This document shows positions 7,375 to 16,161 of a DNA stretch of 64,000 nt, piece by piece. This stretch comes from Planctomycetota bacterium (GTDB taxonomy: Bacteria > Planctomycetota > UBA1135 > UBA2386). A program made the position numbers and the translations under genes. The DNA is taken from the NCBI GenBank assembly GCA_025459175.1, contig JALORC010000004.1:62001-126000 (forward strand), given 5' to 3'. Position 1 is the first letter of the stretch. Every line of letters starts with the position of its first letter. The notes under the pieces were generated by a model. It ran no database searches. It had not been told where the DNA came from and saw only the letters and a list, made by a program, of their open reading frames with translations.

Positions 7375-9615
7375 CTACTGACCGATCCGCGACCGCAGTC
7401 CGTTCGACGTGATCACGCCGGCCGGGTTCGCCGGCGCCAGTTCGATCGCCTGCACGTAGATGCTGGTGCCGAGCCACGAGGTGGCGGTCGGCAGCGCGAA
7501 CGCGAAGCTCGCGGTCGGGTTGCTGACCAGCAGCGGGCCGAACGACACGCTGTCGAGCGGCACGTGCAGCAGGCAGCCCGGTGCATCGAGCCCGAGCGCG
7601 TTCAGCGGCGTCGGCGCGAGGCTCGCGAAGTTGGCGAACATCTGCGTCAGCGAGGTCACCGGCCGCACGTTGCTGACCGTGTAGGTGACCGTGGCACCGA
7701 GCGACGGTGCCGGCGCCGCCGCGACCCGCAGCATCGGCAGATCGGCGGCCGTGCTGAACGGTCCAGCCGTGAGGTCGCGCGAGCCCGGATCGACCGAGGT
7801 GCCGCCGGGGGACACGCCGACGATGGCGGCCCGGTTGGGCGTCGACAGCGCCTGGTAGCGCAGTTCGATGCGATCGTCGGTGCCGTTGTCGATCAGCACG
7901 ATCTGGAAGGTGATCGACCCGGTCGCGCTGAAGAACGGCACGTCGTTCCACGTGATGCAGAAGCGACCGGGGCTCGGACTGTGCGCGAACACGTTGCGCG
8001 TGTTGGTCGAACCGTCGGGCAGCAGGTCGGCCCAGAACCCGGCGATCAGCGGGGTCGCCGAGGCGATCAGGCCGGCGGCCGTCGGCGATGCCGACGACGC
8101 GCCCGCGGTGCCGAGGTGCACGCGACCGTTCGAGTCGATGCGCACCGAGGTCGCGCTGCCACCCGCGTACTGGAACGTGAACGGCAGCGTCTGCGCCGGC
8201 GCCAACAGGTCGTCGGTCAGCGCGAGACCGGTTCCGGTCGGCGCGTCGAACGTGCTCAGCGGCACCGTGTTCACGTCGTAGCCGCCGAGGGTGTTCCTGG
8301 TGACGACGACGGTCCGGCCGGCGAGGTCGCCACCGTTGGTCGGGAAGCTCTCGTAGAACGAACGCGCCGAGAAGCAGCTGGTGCCGTACGCGGTGTGCTG
8401 GGCGCAGCTGGGGCACAGCGCGGCGATGGCGGCGGCGAGCCCGGGATGGGTGACCTGGGTGCCCGAGTTCGCCGACGTGGCGGAGGTCGAGCAGCCGCCG
8501 TGGGTGTGGATCGCGAGCGCGAACCCGGTGGTCTCGTCGATCAGCGGCGAGCCCGAGTTGCCGCCACAGGTGTCGATCTGGTGGCGCAGCGTGGTGCCGC
8601 TGTTGTTGGCCAGCGCCCCGGTGTGCGTCTGCTGGACCTGATTGCGGGTGCCGGTGCCCGCGGACGACGAGCAGCCGCAGCTGCCGGTGGCGGCGGCGCC
8701 GTTGGTGTTGGTGCCGTCGGTGCCGTAGCCGGTGTTGCGCACCGTCGAGCCGATCGCCGGCATCGAGGTGGCGAGCGTGAACGCCGCGCCCTGCTCCTGG
8801 AACGTGGTCAGGCCGGTGGTCGAGTTCGGGAAGCAGCGGAAGACCCAGTAGTCGTTGCCGACGCCGCCGTTCACGTACTGTGACGACGCCGAGTCGACGG
8901 CGAACTGCTTGCTGACCGGTGGCTGCACCAGCGCACAGTTGCTGCCGGAGGCGGGCACCGCGAACTGCAGCACGGTGTTGCTCGAGAAGCAGTGACCGGC
9001 CGACAGGTGCAGCCTCTCGTTGGTGCCGGCCGCGACGTCGATGATCCAGCCGGTGCAGCCGTTGCCGAGGCGACCGGTGCGCGCGTCGCTCGAGGGCACG
9101 CGGTCGTCGGTCGAGCCACAGATCGTCTCCGGCAGCCCGCCGTCGGGGACTTCGCCGGCGAGCACGTCGGTGATCTCCACCTCGTTGCCGACGGTGTTCG
9201 GGCCGGCGATCAGCTGCACCAGCACCGCGTCGCCGTTGAAGTAGGCGCTGGTGCGACCCCACTGGGCCATGTGCTGCTGGTTCATCGTCATCACCTCGCC
9301 GTCGCGCACCGACACGATGCGCAGGTAGCTGCCCTGGTCGAGCGACGCGCGCGCGAACTGCAGGCGCAGCCATGGTGTGCCCGGCGGCATGGTGACGAAG
9401 TCCTGCCAGACCACGGCTTCGACCGGGCTCGGATTGGCGTGCGCGCCGCTCAGCACGAAGACGGGTTCGAGGTGGCTCGGGGGTTCCAGCACCTGCGCCG
9501 AGGCGAGGCTGTTGGGCACGGCGATCGCGAGCGCCACGGCGAGCACTTCGAGTGCCGTCGACGCCAGGCGGGAACGGTGGGGACGGAAAGCGGTACGCGG
9601 CGATGGTGCTGGCAT
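7375..9615 (-). CDS. secreted trypsin-like serine protease with NIDO-like and C-terminal modules
   Basis: This 746-residue secreted protein starts at ATG 9615. A signal peptide of about 40 residues ends near LASAQ. A trypsin-fold domain follows, with the histidine in LSAGHCF and the nucleophile in GGNSGSPL. Several cysteines nearby probably form disulfides. The central part has a nidogen-like beta domain with phrases such as ITWNDVPFF, IVLIDNGTDDRIELRY and AAIVGVSPGG, where such domains describe a quantity-versus-zero fold. The last 120 residues are the module shared with other secreted proteins here, ending TSNGLRSRIGQ. The family hydrolyses peptide bonds outside the cytoplasm; the substrate is unknown. 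There is no clear Shine-Dalgarno sequence before the start, so a few residues either way are possible. Confidence 0.85.
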   Translation of the reverse strand: MPAPSPRTAFRPHRSRLASTALEVLAVALAIAVPNSLASAQVLEPPSHLEPVFVLSGAHANPSPVEAVVWQDFVTMPPGTPWLRLQFARASLDQGSYLRIVSVRDGEVMTMNQQHMAQWGRTSAYFNGDAVLVQLIAGPNTVGNEVEITDVLAGEVPDGGLPETICGSTDDRVPSSDARTGRLGNGCTGWIIDVAAGTNERLHLSAGHCFSSNTVLQFAVPASGSNCALVQPPVSKQFAVDSASSQYVNGGVGNDYWVFRCFPNSTTGLTTFQEQGAAFTLATSMPAIGSTVRNTGYGTDGTNTNGAAATGSCGCSSSAGTGTRNQVQQTHTGALANNSGTTLRHQIDTCGGNSGSPLIDETTGFALAIHTHGGCSTSATSANSGTQVTHPGLAAAIAALCPSCAQHTAYGTSCFSARSFYESFPTNGGDLAGRTVVVTRNTLGGYDVNTVPLSTFDAPTGTGLALTDDLLAPAQTLPFTFQYAGGSATSVRIDSNGRVHLGTAGASSASPTAAGLIASATPLIAGFWADLLPDGSTNTRNVFAHSPSPGRFCITWNDVPFFSATGSITFQIVLIDNGTDDRIELRYQALSTPNRAAIVGVSPGGTSVDPGSRDLTAGPFSTAADLPMLRVAAAPAPSLGATVTYTVSNVRPVTSLTQMFANFASLAPTPLNALGLDAPGCLLHVPLDSVSFGPLLVSNPTASFAFALPTATSWLGTSIYVQAIELAPANPAGVITSNGLRSRIGQ

Positions 9616-9753
9616 GGTGGTGGCGGCCGGGGCAGGCCGTGACGAGGCGCGCACGATCGGCGCCGGGCTCGCGCCCGGCAAGGCCCTGGCGTCGCACGGA
9701 ACGGTGGGGCCGCCGGCGGTGACAGCCGCACCTCGCCCGGCGATGATCGTGGC

Positions 9754-9996
9754 ATGGCCCGCCAGCTCCGCGTCGAACTCACCTTCCTGTCGACGCTGCA
9801 GCAGGTCGCCGGCCGCAGCACGCTGTGGCTCGAGTCGCCGCCGGGCACGACCGTCGATCGGCTGTTGGCCCTGCTGCGCGAGCGCCATCCGCAGTTCCAG
9901 GGCGTCGAGATGCTGGTCAACGTGAACGGCCTGCCGGTCACCGGCCGGCATGTGCTCGCGCCCGGCGACGGCCTGTTCCTGCTGCCGCCCGGCTGA
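9754..9996 (+). CDS. MoaD/ThiS-like ubiquitin-fold protein
   Basis: This is an 80-residue protein of the beta-grasp sulfur-carrier type. It has VELTFLSTLQQVAG at the start, a central helix TVDRLLALLRERHP, and NVNGLPVTGRHVLAPGDGLFLLPPG at the end. Length and layout match MoaD and ThiS, which are thiocarboxylated on a C-terminal Gly-Gly and donate sulfur in molybdopterin or thiamine synthesis. Here the tail is Pro-Pro-Gly, a single terminal glycine rather than Gly-Gly. The carrier function therefore cannot be assumed. No moaE, moeB or thiG lies in the window. It is divergent from the protease gene and 69 bp upstream of the next cluster. Confidence 0.7.
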   Translation: MARQLRVELTFLSTLQQVAGRSTLWLESPPGTTVDRLLALLRERHPQFQGVEMLVNVNGLPVTGRHVLAPGDGLFLLPPG

Positions 9997-10065
9997 CGGC
10001 GCGGACGTTCGGGGTTGCGAGCGGACAGACTTGACGCAGTGTCGGCGGCACGCTGACCTTGTTGC

Positions 10066-10809
10066 ATGACGCGTCGCCCGCTGTCGCTGCTGTCGACCTT
10101 GGCCCTGTGCGGGTGCGCCGAGCACTCGGTGCACTCGCCTGCAACGCCACCTGGCTCGACGGTGCCCCGGCCCAACACCGAGGATTGGGCGATCGAGCGG
10201 CGCGAGCTGGTGTTGCGGCGGGCGCGCGAGCCGAGGCGGGCGCTGATCGTGTTGGTCGGCGACTCGATCTCCCAGGGCTTCGACGAGGTCGGTCGCGGAG
10301 CCTGGCGGTATTACTTCGAGCGGCTCGCCCCGGTGAACCTCGGCTGTACCGGCGATCGCACCGAACACGTGCTGTGGCGGCTGCAGCAAGCGCCGATCGA
10401 CCACCTGCGCCCGGCCCATGTCGTGCTGTTGCTGGGCACCAACAACCTCGGCCACGGCACCAGCACGGTGGCCGAGACCCTGCTCGGTCTGCAGGCGGTG
10501 ATCGCGCTGCTGCGGCAGCAGTGCCCGGCGGCGCAGCTGCACGTGTGCGAGGTGTTCCCGCGCAACGAGCCCGGTTCCCCGCTGCGGCGACAGGTGGAAC
10601 AGCTGAACGCCGGGTTGCGCGAATGGGTGGTCGGGCAGGATCGTGTTCGCCTGCATGCGTTCGGCTCGCAGTTCGTCGGTGCGGACGGGACCATCCCGCC
10701 GGACCTGATGCCGGACGGGTTGCACTTGTCGGCCGAGGGCTATGAGCGATGGGCCGCGGCATTGCTGTCGGCGTTGACGCCCAGCGAGCCGTCGGCGTCG
10801 CCGAGATGA
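10066..10809 (+). CDS. SGNH/GDSL-type lipoprotein hydrolase
   Basis: This 247-residue protein has a short lipoprotein signal; Cys17 in LCGC is the likely lipidation site. The SGNH blocks are all present: block I VLVGDSISQGF with the catalytic serine, block II glycine in NLGCTGDRTE, block III LLLGTNNLGHG with the asparagine, and block V DGLHLSAEGY with Asp and His. The arrangement resembles PAF-acetylhydrolase-IB-like and sialate-esterase-type SGNH enzymes that remove acyl or acetyl groups. It probably acts outside the cytoplasmic membrane. Its stop overlaps the KAS III start as ATGA, so it is probably the first gene of the 10066-19420 cluster. A role in deacylating or editing the cluster product is inference. 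Confidence 0.85.
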   Translation: MTRRPLSLLSTLALCGCAEHSVHSPATPPGSTVPRPNTEDWAIERRELVLRRAREPRRALIVLVGDSISQGFDEVGRGAWRYYFERLAPVNLGCTGDRTEHVLWRLQQAPIDHLRPAHVVLLLGTNNLGHGTSTVAETLLGLQAVIALLRQQCPAAQLHVCEVFPRNEPGSPLRRQVEQLNAGLREWVVGQDRVRLHAFGSQFVGADGTIPPDLMPDGLHLSAEGYERWAAALLSALTPSEPSASPR

Positions 10810-11813
10810 CTGCCGGCAGCGAGTTGCCGTTGCGCATCCTGGGCACCGGTGTGTATCGCCCGCGTGAGGTCATCGACTCGGTCGCGTTCGATCGGCGCTG
10901 GCAGCGCGAGCCCGGTTGGACCGAACGCCACTGCGGCGTCGCGCGGCGGCATCGCGCCGCGCCCGACGAGACCTCGTCGTGGATGGGGGCGCGCGCCGCC
11001 GAAGCAGCGCTGGCGGCGGCGGGCGTCGATGGCACCGGGCTCGATGCGGTCGTGTCCGCATGCAGTGTCATGGAGCAGGCGATCCCGTGCCTCGGCGTGC
11101 AGATCCAACAGCGCCTGGGCCTCGGCGCCTCCGGCATTCCCGCGTTCGACGTCAACGCGACCTGCCTCGGCTTCATGGCCGCGCTCGACCTCGTCGCCAG
11201 CGCGCTGGCGACCGGTCGGTATCGACGGGTGCTGATCGTGTCGAGTGAGGTCGCTTCGGCCGGACTCGACGACAACGACCCGAACACCGCGCCGCTGTTC
11301 GGCGACGGTGCGGCGGCCGTCGTGCTCGATCGCGCTCCGGACGCCGCGTCGGCGCTGCTGGCGTGCCAGCTGGCGACCTACGGCGACGGCCACGAACTGT
11401 GCCAGCTGCGGGCCGGCGGCACCCGTCTGCGCGTCGGCGACGATCCGGTGGCACACGCGGTCGGCGCACGCTTCACGATGGACGGCCGCGGCCTCTACCG
11501 GTTGACGCGGAGCCACCTGCCGCCGTTCGTCGAGCGCCTGCTGGCCGCGGCCGGGCGCGGGCTCGACGGCATCGACTGCATCGTGCCGCACCAGGCGTCG
11601 GGTCAGGGGCTCGACCACATGGTGGCAGCGCTCGGCATGGCTCCCGAACGCGTCGTGCGCATCCTGCCCGAGGTCGGCAACCAGATCGCCGCGTCGCTGC
11701 CGAGCGCGCTGCATCAAGCGATCGTCGACGGCCGCCTGCGCCGCGGCCAGCACTGCCTGCTGCTCGGCACCGGGGCCGGGCTTTCGCTCGGTGGCGCCGT
11801 GTTGCGGTACTGA
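10806..11813 (+). CDS. beta-ketoacyl-ACP synthase III-like enzyme
   Basis: This 335-residue thiolase-fold enzyme carries the KAS III triad. Cys120 lies in DVNATCLGFMAAL, His262 in VPHQASGQGLDH and Asn292 in VGNQIAASLPSAL. FGDGAAAVVL around residues 165-174 is the usual FabH glycine-rich block. FabH enzymes condense an acyl-CoA or acyl-ACP with malonyl-ACP; relatives such as OleA join two acyl chains. The sequence looks closer to FabH than to OleA, and the acyl donor is not predictable. ATG 10806 overlaps the upstream stop (ATGA), which fixes the start. It is the committed-step candidate of the cluster. It is unlikely to be the housekeeping FabH, given its neighbours (inference). Confidence 0.88.
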   Translation: MTAGSELPLRILGTGVYRPREVIDSVAFDRRWQREPGWTERHCGVARRHRAAPDETSSWMGARAAEAALAAAGVDGTGLDAVVSACSVMEQAIPCLGVQIQQRLGLGASGIPAFDVNATCLGFMAALDLVASALATGRYRRVLIVSSEVASAGLDDNDPNTAPLFGDGAAAVVLDRAPDAASALLACQLATYGDGHELCQLRAGGTRLRVGDDPVAHAVGARFTMDGRGLYRLTRSHLPPFVERLLAAAGRGLDGIDCIVPHQASGQGLDHMVAALGMAPERVVRILPEVGNQIAASLPSALHQAIVDGRLRRGQHCLLLGTGAGLSLGGAVLRY

Positions 11814-11847
11814 GAGAACGCGCGGCTCGCGATAGAACTGCGGCCCG

Positions 11848-12702
11848 ATGCCACCGCGCCTCACCGTGCACCTGCTCGCCGTCGGCCACTGCCGGCATGT
11901 CGAGCGCATGGCGTTGCGCGGCGGTCGCCTGCGAACGATCGTGTTCCCGTCGATCGCGGTGCTGCTGCTGCATCCGCAGCGCGGCGCGATCCTCTACGAC
12001 ACCGGTTACGCCGACCACTTCACGGCCGCGACGCGGCCGTTCCCGGAACGGCTCCATCGCTGGCTGACGCCGATGACGCTGCCGCCGGCGGCGACGCTCG
12101 TGCAGCAGCTGGCCGGATTCGGGCTCGCGCCGGCCGATGTGCACACGTGCCTGATCTCGCACTTCCATGCCGACCACATCGCCGGGCTCAAGGATCTGAC
12201 CGGGGCCCGCTTCGTCGCGTTGCGCGCCGACCACGCGGCGATGCGCAGTGCCTCGCGCCTCGGTGGGCTGCGGCGCGGCATGCTGCCGGCCCTGTTGCCG
12301 AGTGACTTCGATGCCCGGCTCGCCTTCGCCGACGACGCGCCGCAGCGCGATCTCGGCGTGGCCTTTCGCGCGTTCGGGTCCGGGCACGATCTGTTCGGCG
12401 ACGGCAGCGCGCTGGCGGTGGCGCTGCCCGGCCACACGCCGGGGCAGATGGGCCTGCGTCTGCGCGATCAGGACGATCGTGAGGTGCTGCTGTGTGCCGA
12501 TGCGTGCTGGTCGGCGGCGGCGTGGCGTGAGCACCGGCCGCCATCGCGGCTCGCCGGTCTGATCATGCACGACTGGGGCCGCTATCGCCGCACGCTGCAG
12601 CAGCTGCACGAACTCGGGCGCGCGGATGCTTCCTTGGTGATCCTGCCGTCGCACTGCGAAGCGAGCCGTCTCGACTACGAACGACGACGAGGTTCGGCAT
12701 GA
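11848..12702 (+). CDS. metallo-beta-lactamase-fold hydrolase
   Basis: This 284-residue MBL-fold protein has the dinuclear metal motif SHFHADHIAG (His105, His107, Asp109, His110). A further histidine lies in LPGHTPGQMGL, an Asp in LLCADACW and a late His in LPSHCE. This layout is typical of quorum-quenching lactonase- and glyoxalase-II-like hydrolases acting on esters, lactones or thioesters. It follows KAS III by 34 bp and overlaps the next gene by ATGA. Within this cluster a thioesterase or lactonase acting on the condensed acyl intermediate is plausible (inference). There is no signal peptide, so it should be cytoplasmic. Confidence 0.88.
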   Translation: MPPRLTVHLLAVGHCRHVERMALRGGRLRTIVFPSIAVLLLHPQRGAILYDTGYADHFTAATRPFPERLHRWLTPMTLPPAATLVQQLAGFGLAPADVHTCLISHFHADHIAGLKDLTGARFVALRADHAAMRSASRLGGLRRGMLPALLPSDFDARLAFADDAPQRDLGVAFRAFGSGHDLFGDGSALAVALPGHTPGQMGLRLRDQDDREVLLCADACWSAAAWREHRPPSRLAGLIMHDWGRYRRTLQQLHELGRADASLVILPSHCEASRLDYERRRGSA

Positions 12703-14054
12703 GTGGTCCCGGGGTGCACCTGGGCGTGCTGTTGCGAGCCTTCGTGCGGGCGCGCTGGGGCCATCGCTTCGCGTCGCGGACGGCATTGATGGCGTGGCAG
12801 GACGAACAGGTGCAGCGGTTCGTGCGTGGGCCGCTGCGGCAGGCGCCGTTCTATCGGCGGCTCGCGGCCGATCGGCTCGAGCAGCTGCCGGTCGTCGACA
12901 AGGCGACGATGCTCGCCGAGTTCGCCGCGTTCAACACGGTCGGCATCGACCTCGACGCGGCGCAGGCGGTCGCCGAACGCGCCGAGCGCGAACGCGACTT
13001 CGCGCCGATGCTGCCGGGTGGCCTGACCGTCGGCATGTCGAGCGGCACCTCCGGGCGCCGCGCGGTGTTCCTGGTCAGCGCACGCGAACGCAGCGTCTGG
13101 GCCGGCACGATCCTGGCGCGCACGCTGCCGGGCTCGTTGCTGCGCCGGATGCTGCAGCCGTTCGCCGCGCCGGTGCGGGTGGCGTTCTTCCTGCGCGCGA
13201 ACAGCAATCTCTACGCGTCGGTCGGCAGCCGGCGCCTGCGGTTCGAGTTCTTCGACCTCGCCGGCGCGATGCCGCCGCTGCTCGCCCGCCTTGCGGCGCT
13301 GCAGCCCGACGTGCTGATCGCCCCGGCGTCGGTGTTGCGCGAACTGGCGCAGCTGCAGACCGAGGGCCGGCTGACGATCCGCCCGATGCGCGTGCTGGCG
13401 GTCGCCGAAGTGCTGGAGCCGGACGATGCGCAGATGATCGAGGCGGCGTTCGGCGGTGCGCCGGGGCAGGTCTACCAGTGCACCGAGGGACTGCTCGGGC
13501 AGACGTGTGCGCACGGCAGCCTGCACCTCAACGAGGAGTTCGTGCACTTCGAGCCCGAGTGGCTCGACGCCGAACGCACGCGCTTCGTGCCGCGGCTCAC
13601 CGACTTCACGCGGCGCACGCAGGTGTTCGCGCGGTTCCGCCTCGACGACGTATTGCGCGTGGAGCCGCGGCCGTGCGCCTGCGGTCGGCACACGCTGCGA
13701 CTGGCGGCGATCGAAGGGCGGCAGGACGACGTGCTGTGGTCAACGGCGCTCGGCGGCGGACCGCTGCAACCGTGGTTCCCCGATCAGGTGCGCCGCGCGA
13801 TGCTGCTCGCCGCTCCGCACTTCGCCGACTACCAGCTCGAACAGGACGACGCCGGCATCGTGGTGCGGTTGCTGGCGCCCGGACCCGGGGCCGAGGCGGT
13901 GGTGCGCTGCGAGCTCGGGCGCGCCGCGGACGCCGCGGGGCTGGTGTGCCCAGCCGTGCGCTTCCTGCCGTTCGAGCCGCGACGCGCGACGGACAAGCGG
14001 CGTCGCATCCGCGCGCGTATCCGCACGATCGCCGACCAAGGCTCCGTCGCATGA
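12699..14054 (+). CDS. adenylate-forming enzyme, CapK / F390-synthetase-like
   Basis: This 451-residue protein belongs to the PaaK/CapK branch of the adenylate-forming superfamily. Supporting sequence includes the glycine/serine-rich phosphate loop GMSSGTSGRRAVFLVS at about residue 108. The family-typical YQCTEGLLGQTC and HLNEEFVHFEPEW region follows, then the late RLTDFTRRTQVFARFRLDDV. Enzymes of this group activate carboxylates as acyl-AMP; the F390 synthetase-related clade has no settled function. The C-terminal domain appears shortened and ends in a very basic tail. ATGA overlaps at both ends couple it translationally to the MBL and SDR genes. It could activate a fatty or aromatic acid for the KAS III step (inference). 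Confidence 0.8.
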   Translation: MSGPGVHLGVLLRAFVRARWGHRFASRTALMAWQDEQVQRFVRGPLRQAPFYRRLAADRLEQLPVVDKATMLAEFAAFNTVGIDLDAAQAVAERAERERDFAPMLPGGLTVGMSSGTSGRRAVFLVSARERSVWAGTILARTLPGSLLRRMLQPFAAPVRVAFFLRANSNLYASVGSRRLRFEFFDLAGAMPPLLARLAALQPDVLIAPASVLRELAQLQTEGRLTIRPMRVLAVAEVLEPDDAQMIEAAFGGAPGQVYQCTEGLLGQTCAHGSLHLNEEFVHFEPEWLDAERTRFVPRLTDFTRRTQVFARFRLDDVLRVEPRPCACGRHTLRLAAIEGRQDDVLWSTALGGGPLQPWFPDQVRRAMLLAAPHFADYQLEQDDAGIVVRLLAPGPGAEAVVRCELGRAADAAGLVCPAVRFLPFEPRRATDKRRRIRARIRTIADQGSVA

Positions 14055-15019
14055 AGATCCTCGTCACCGGCGCCTCCGGCTTCGTCGGCGGTGCGTTCCT
14101 GCAGCGCTTCGCGGCGCGTCCGGACCTGCAGCTGCTCGGCGTCGCGCGCCGTGCGGTCGCGCTGCCGAACTACCGCCAGGTCGATCTGTCGCAGCCGTTC
14201 ACGATCGACTTCCGGCCCGATGCGGTCGTGCACTGTGCGGCGCTGGCGTCGCCGTGGGGCAGCGATGCCGACTACCGGCGCCACAACGTCGACGCGACCC
14301 GGCACGTGATCGACTTCTGTCTCGCCAACGGGCGACCGCGGTTGGTGCACGTGTCGTCGAGTTCGGTGTTCTACCGGCACGAGCACCAGCTCGGGCTGCG
14401 CGAGGACAGTCCGATCGGGCCGCGGTTCGTCAATCAGTACGCGGCGACCAAGTACGCGAGCGAGCAGCTCGTGAACGAGTATCCCGGCGAGCACGTGATC
14501 GTGCGGCCGCGCGCGGTGTTCGGGCCCGGCGACACCGTGCTGTTCCCGCGCGTGCTGACGGCGGCGCGGCGCGGTCGGTTGCCGAACCTGGTCAGCGACG
14601 GACCGGCGGCGATCGGCGACCTCGTCTACATCGACGTGCTGACCGACGTGTTGTTGCGCGCCGCGACCAGCCGCTTGCCGCACACGAGCTACAACATCAC
14701 CAACTGCGAGCCGGTGGTGATGCAGGACCTGCTGCGCAGCGTGCTGCAGCAGCTCGGCATCGCGCCACCGCGCCGGCAGGTGAAGGTCGCGACCGCGTGG
14801 CGGGCCGCAGCGGCGACCGAGTGGCTCTATCGGCTGCTGCGACTGCGCTCGGAGCCGCCGATCACTCGCTTCGGCATCAGCGTGTTCGCGTACTCGAAGA
14901 CGTTCGACTGTGCGCGCATGCTCGCCGACTTCGGCGCGCCCGCGGTGACCATCGCCGAAGGCGTCGAGCGCTTCGTCGCTTGGCAGCTGGCGCAGTGGCG
15001 CGCGGCGGGCGGCGCATGA
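14051..15019 (+). CDS. NAD(P)-dependent SDR epimerase/dehydratase-like protein
   Basis: This 322-residue extended short-chain dehydrogenase starts MKILVTGASGFVGGAFL, with the dinucleotide-binding TGASGFVG. Later it has VVHCAALASPWG, VHVSSSSVFY and the catalytic tyrosine-lysine pair in YAATKYASE. The VRPRAVFGPGD and LVYIDVLTDVLL blocks resemble the 3-beta-hydroxysteroid dehydrogenase and OleD-like branch. That branch reduces 3-keto groups or interconverts hydroxyls. In this operon, reducing the keto group made by the KAS III enzyme is the most natural job (inference); acting on a nucleotide sugar is the alternative. Both ends overlap their neighbours through ATGA. Confidence 0.85.
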   Translation: MKILVTGASGFVGGAFLQRFAARPDLQLLGVARRAVALPNYRQVDLSQPFTIDFRPDAVVHCAALASPWGSDADYRRHNVDATRHVIDFCLANGRPRLVHVSSSSVFYRHEHQLGLREDSPIGPRFVNQYAATKYASEQLVNEYPGEHVIVRPRAVFGPGDTVLFPRVLTAARRGRLPNLVSDGPAAIGDLVYIDVLTDVLLRAATSRLPHTSYNITNCEPVVMQDLLRSVLQQLGIAPPRRQVKVATAWRAAAATEWLYRLLRLRSEPPITRFGISVFAYSKTFDCARMLADFGAPAVTIAEGVERFVAWQLAQWRAAGGA

Positions 15020-16161
15020 GTGCGGCGGTCGCGATCGGCCTGGCCAGTGGCTACCTAGGCCTGCTGCTGGTCAAGGCCGGCCTGGCGCAGCATCGCCTGC
15101 GCCGGGCGCCGGCCACTGCGGCGAGCGAGCGCATGGCGCAGGTGACCGTGCTGCAGCCGATCCTGGCCGGCGATCCGGGGCTCGGCGCGATCCTGGCGGA
15201 GCAGGTCGTGGCGCTGCCCGAGGCGCGGTTCCTGTGGTTGATCGACGACGACGATGCCGAGGCGCAGCGGCTGACTGCAGCTCTGGCCGCGCCAACCGGT
15301 GGCCGGGTGCATGTGCAGTCGTTTGCGCCGGCGCCCGCCGGCTGCAATCCGAAGGCGTTCAAGCTGGCGCGCGCGATGCCGGTGGTGGCGACCGAGTATG
15401 TGTTGGTGCTCGACGACGATGCGCGGTTGCCGGCAGCGTCGTTGGCGACGTTGCTGGCGGCGCTCGATCACCACGAACTGGCGACCGCGCTGCCGCACTA
15501 CCGGGTCGGTGCCAGCTGGCCGGCGCGCTGGCTGGCGCAGTTCGTCAACGACAACGCGGCGCTGACCTACCTGGCCCCGCTCGCGTTCGTGTCGCCGGTG
15601 ACGATCAACGGCATGGCCTACACGATGCGGACCGAGCGGTTGCGCTGCCTCGGTGGCTTCCACGCGATCGAACGGCAGCTGACCGACGACCTCGCGATCG
15701 CCGATCTGGTGCGCGCGGCGGGTGGCAGGATCGCGCAGACGGCGGCACCGGTGGCGATGCAGACCGATCTCCCGCACTGGTCGCGATACGTCGCGCAGAT
15801 GCACCGCTGGATGCTGTTCGCGACGCTGCTGTTGCGCCGGCAGTCGTTGGCGACCAACCTGCTGATCACCGTGCTCGGCGGGGTGCACCCGTTGCTGCTC
15901 TGGGGCGGAGTCGGCCTCGCCGCGGCGCGACCGGGCGCTGTCACCGCCCTGCCGTTGCTGGTGCTCCTGGTGGTCCGTTGGTGGGTGCTGCGGCGGCTGC
16001 TCCAGCTGCAGGCGCCGACCTGCAGCTCCCGGCCGCTGGTGTCGATCCTGGTCGAGCTGGTGCAGCCGCTGCACTTGCTGCACGCTGCCTGCCGGCGCAC
16101 GATCCGCTGGCGCACGCGCCGCTACCGCGTGTTCGACAACGACCGCTTCGTTCCCGCATGA
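15016..16161 (+). CDS. GT21-like (ceramide glucosyltransferase type) membrane glycosyltransferase
   Basis: This 381-residue protein has an N-terminal hydrophobic helix and a GT-A catalytic domain. It has LWLIDDDDAEAQRL, the donor-binding EYVLVLDDDARL, and the acceptor/base block QLTDDLAIADLV. An MHRWMLF segment follows where GT21 enzymes carry Q/RxxRW. Two or three membrane helices close the protein (about residues 285-330). The layout matches the family of ceramide glucosyltransferases and hopanoid HpnI, which transfer a sugar from an NDP-sugar to a lipid hydroxyl at the membrane. The start overlaps the SDR stop by ATGA. It is the best evidence that the cluster product is a membrane lipid (inference). 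Confidence 0.82.
   Translation: MSAAVAIGLASGYLGLLLVKAGLAQHRLRRAPATAASERMAQVTVLQPILAGDPGLGAILAEQVVALPEARFLWLIDDDDAEAQRLTAALAAPTGGRVHVQSFAPAPAGCNPKAFKLARAMPVVATEYVLVLDDDARLPAASLATLLAALDHHELATALPHYRVGASWPARWLAQFVNDNAALTYLAPLAFVSPVTINGMAYTMRTERLRCLGGFHAIERQLTDDLAIADLVRAAGGRIAQTAAPVAMQTDLPHWSRYVAQMHRWMLFATLLLRRQSLATNLLITVLGGVHPLLLWGGVGLAAARPGAVTALPLLVLLVVRWWVLRRLLQLQAPTCSSRPLVSILVELVQPLHLLHAACRRTIRWRTRRYRVFDNDRFVPA

Noticed and set aside
6100-9697. Minus-strand open frame that would extend the first sigma-factor fusion to over 2000 residues
   Set aside because: Beyond the sigma start the frame reads Arg/His/Ala-rich sequence antiparallel to, or out of frame with, the protease and the 6783 gene; a good GTG with ribosome-binding site lies at 6079.
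10806-15019. Assignment of the cluster as a standard OleABCD olefin pathway
   Set aside because: No OleB alpha/beta hydrolase is present, the ligase is CapK/F390-like rather than OleC-like, and glycosyltransferases are part of the operon.
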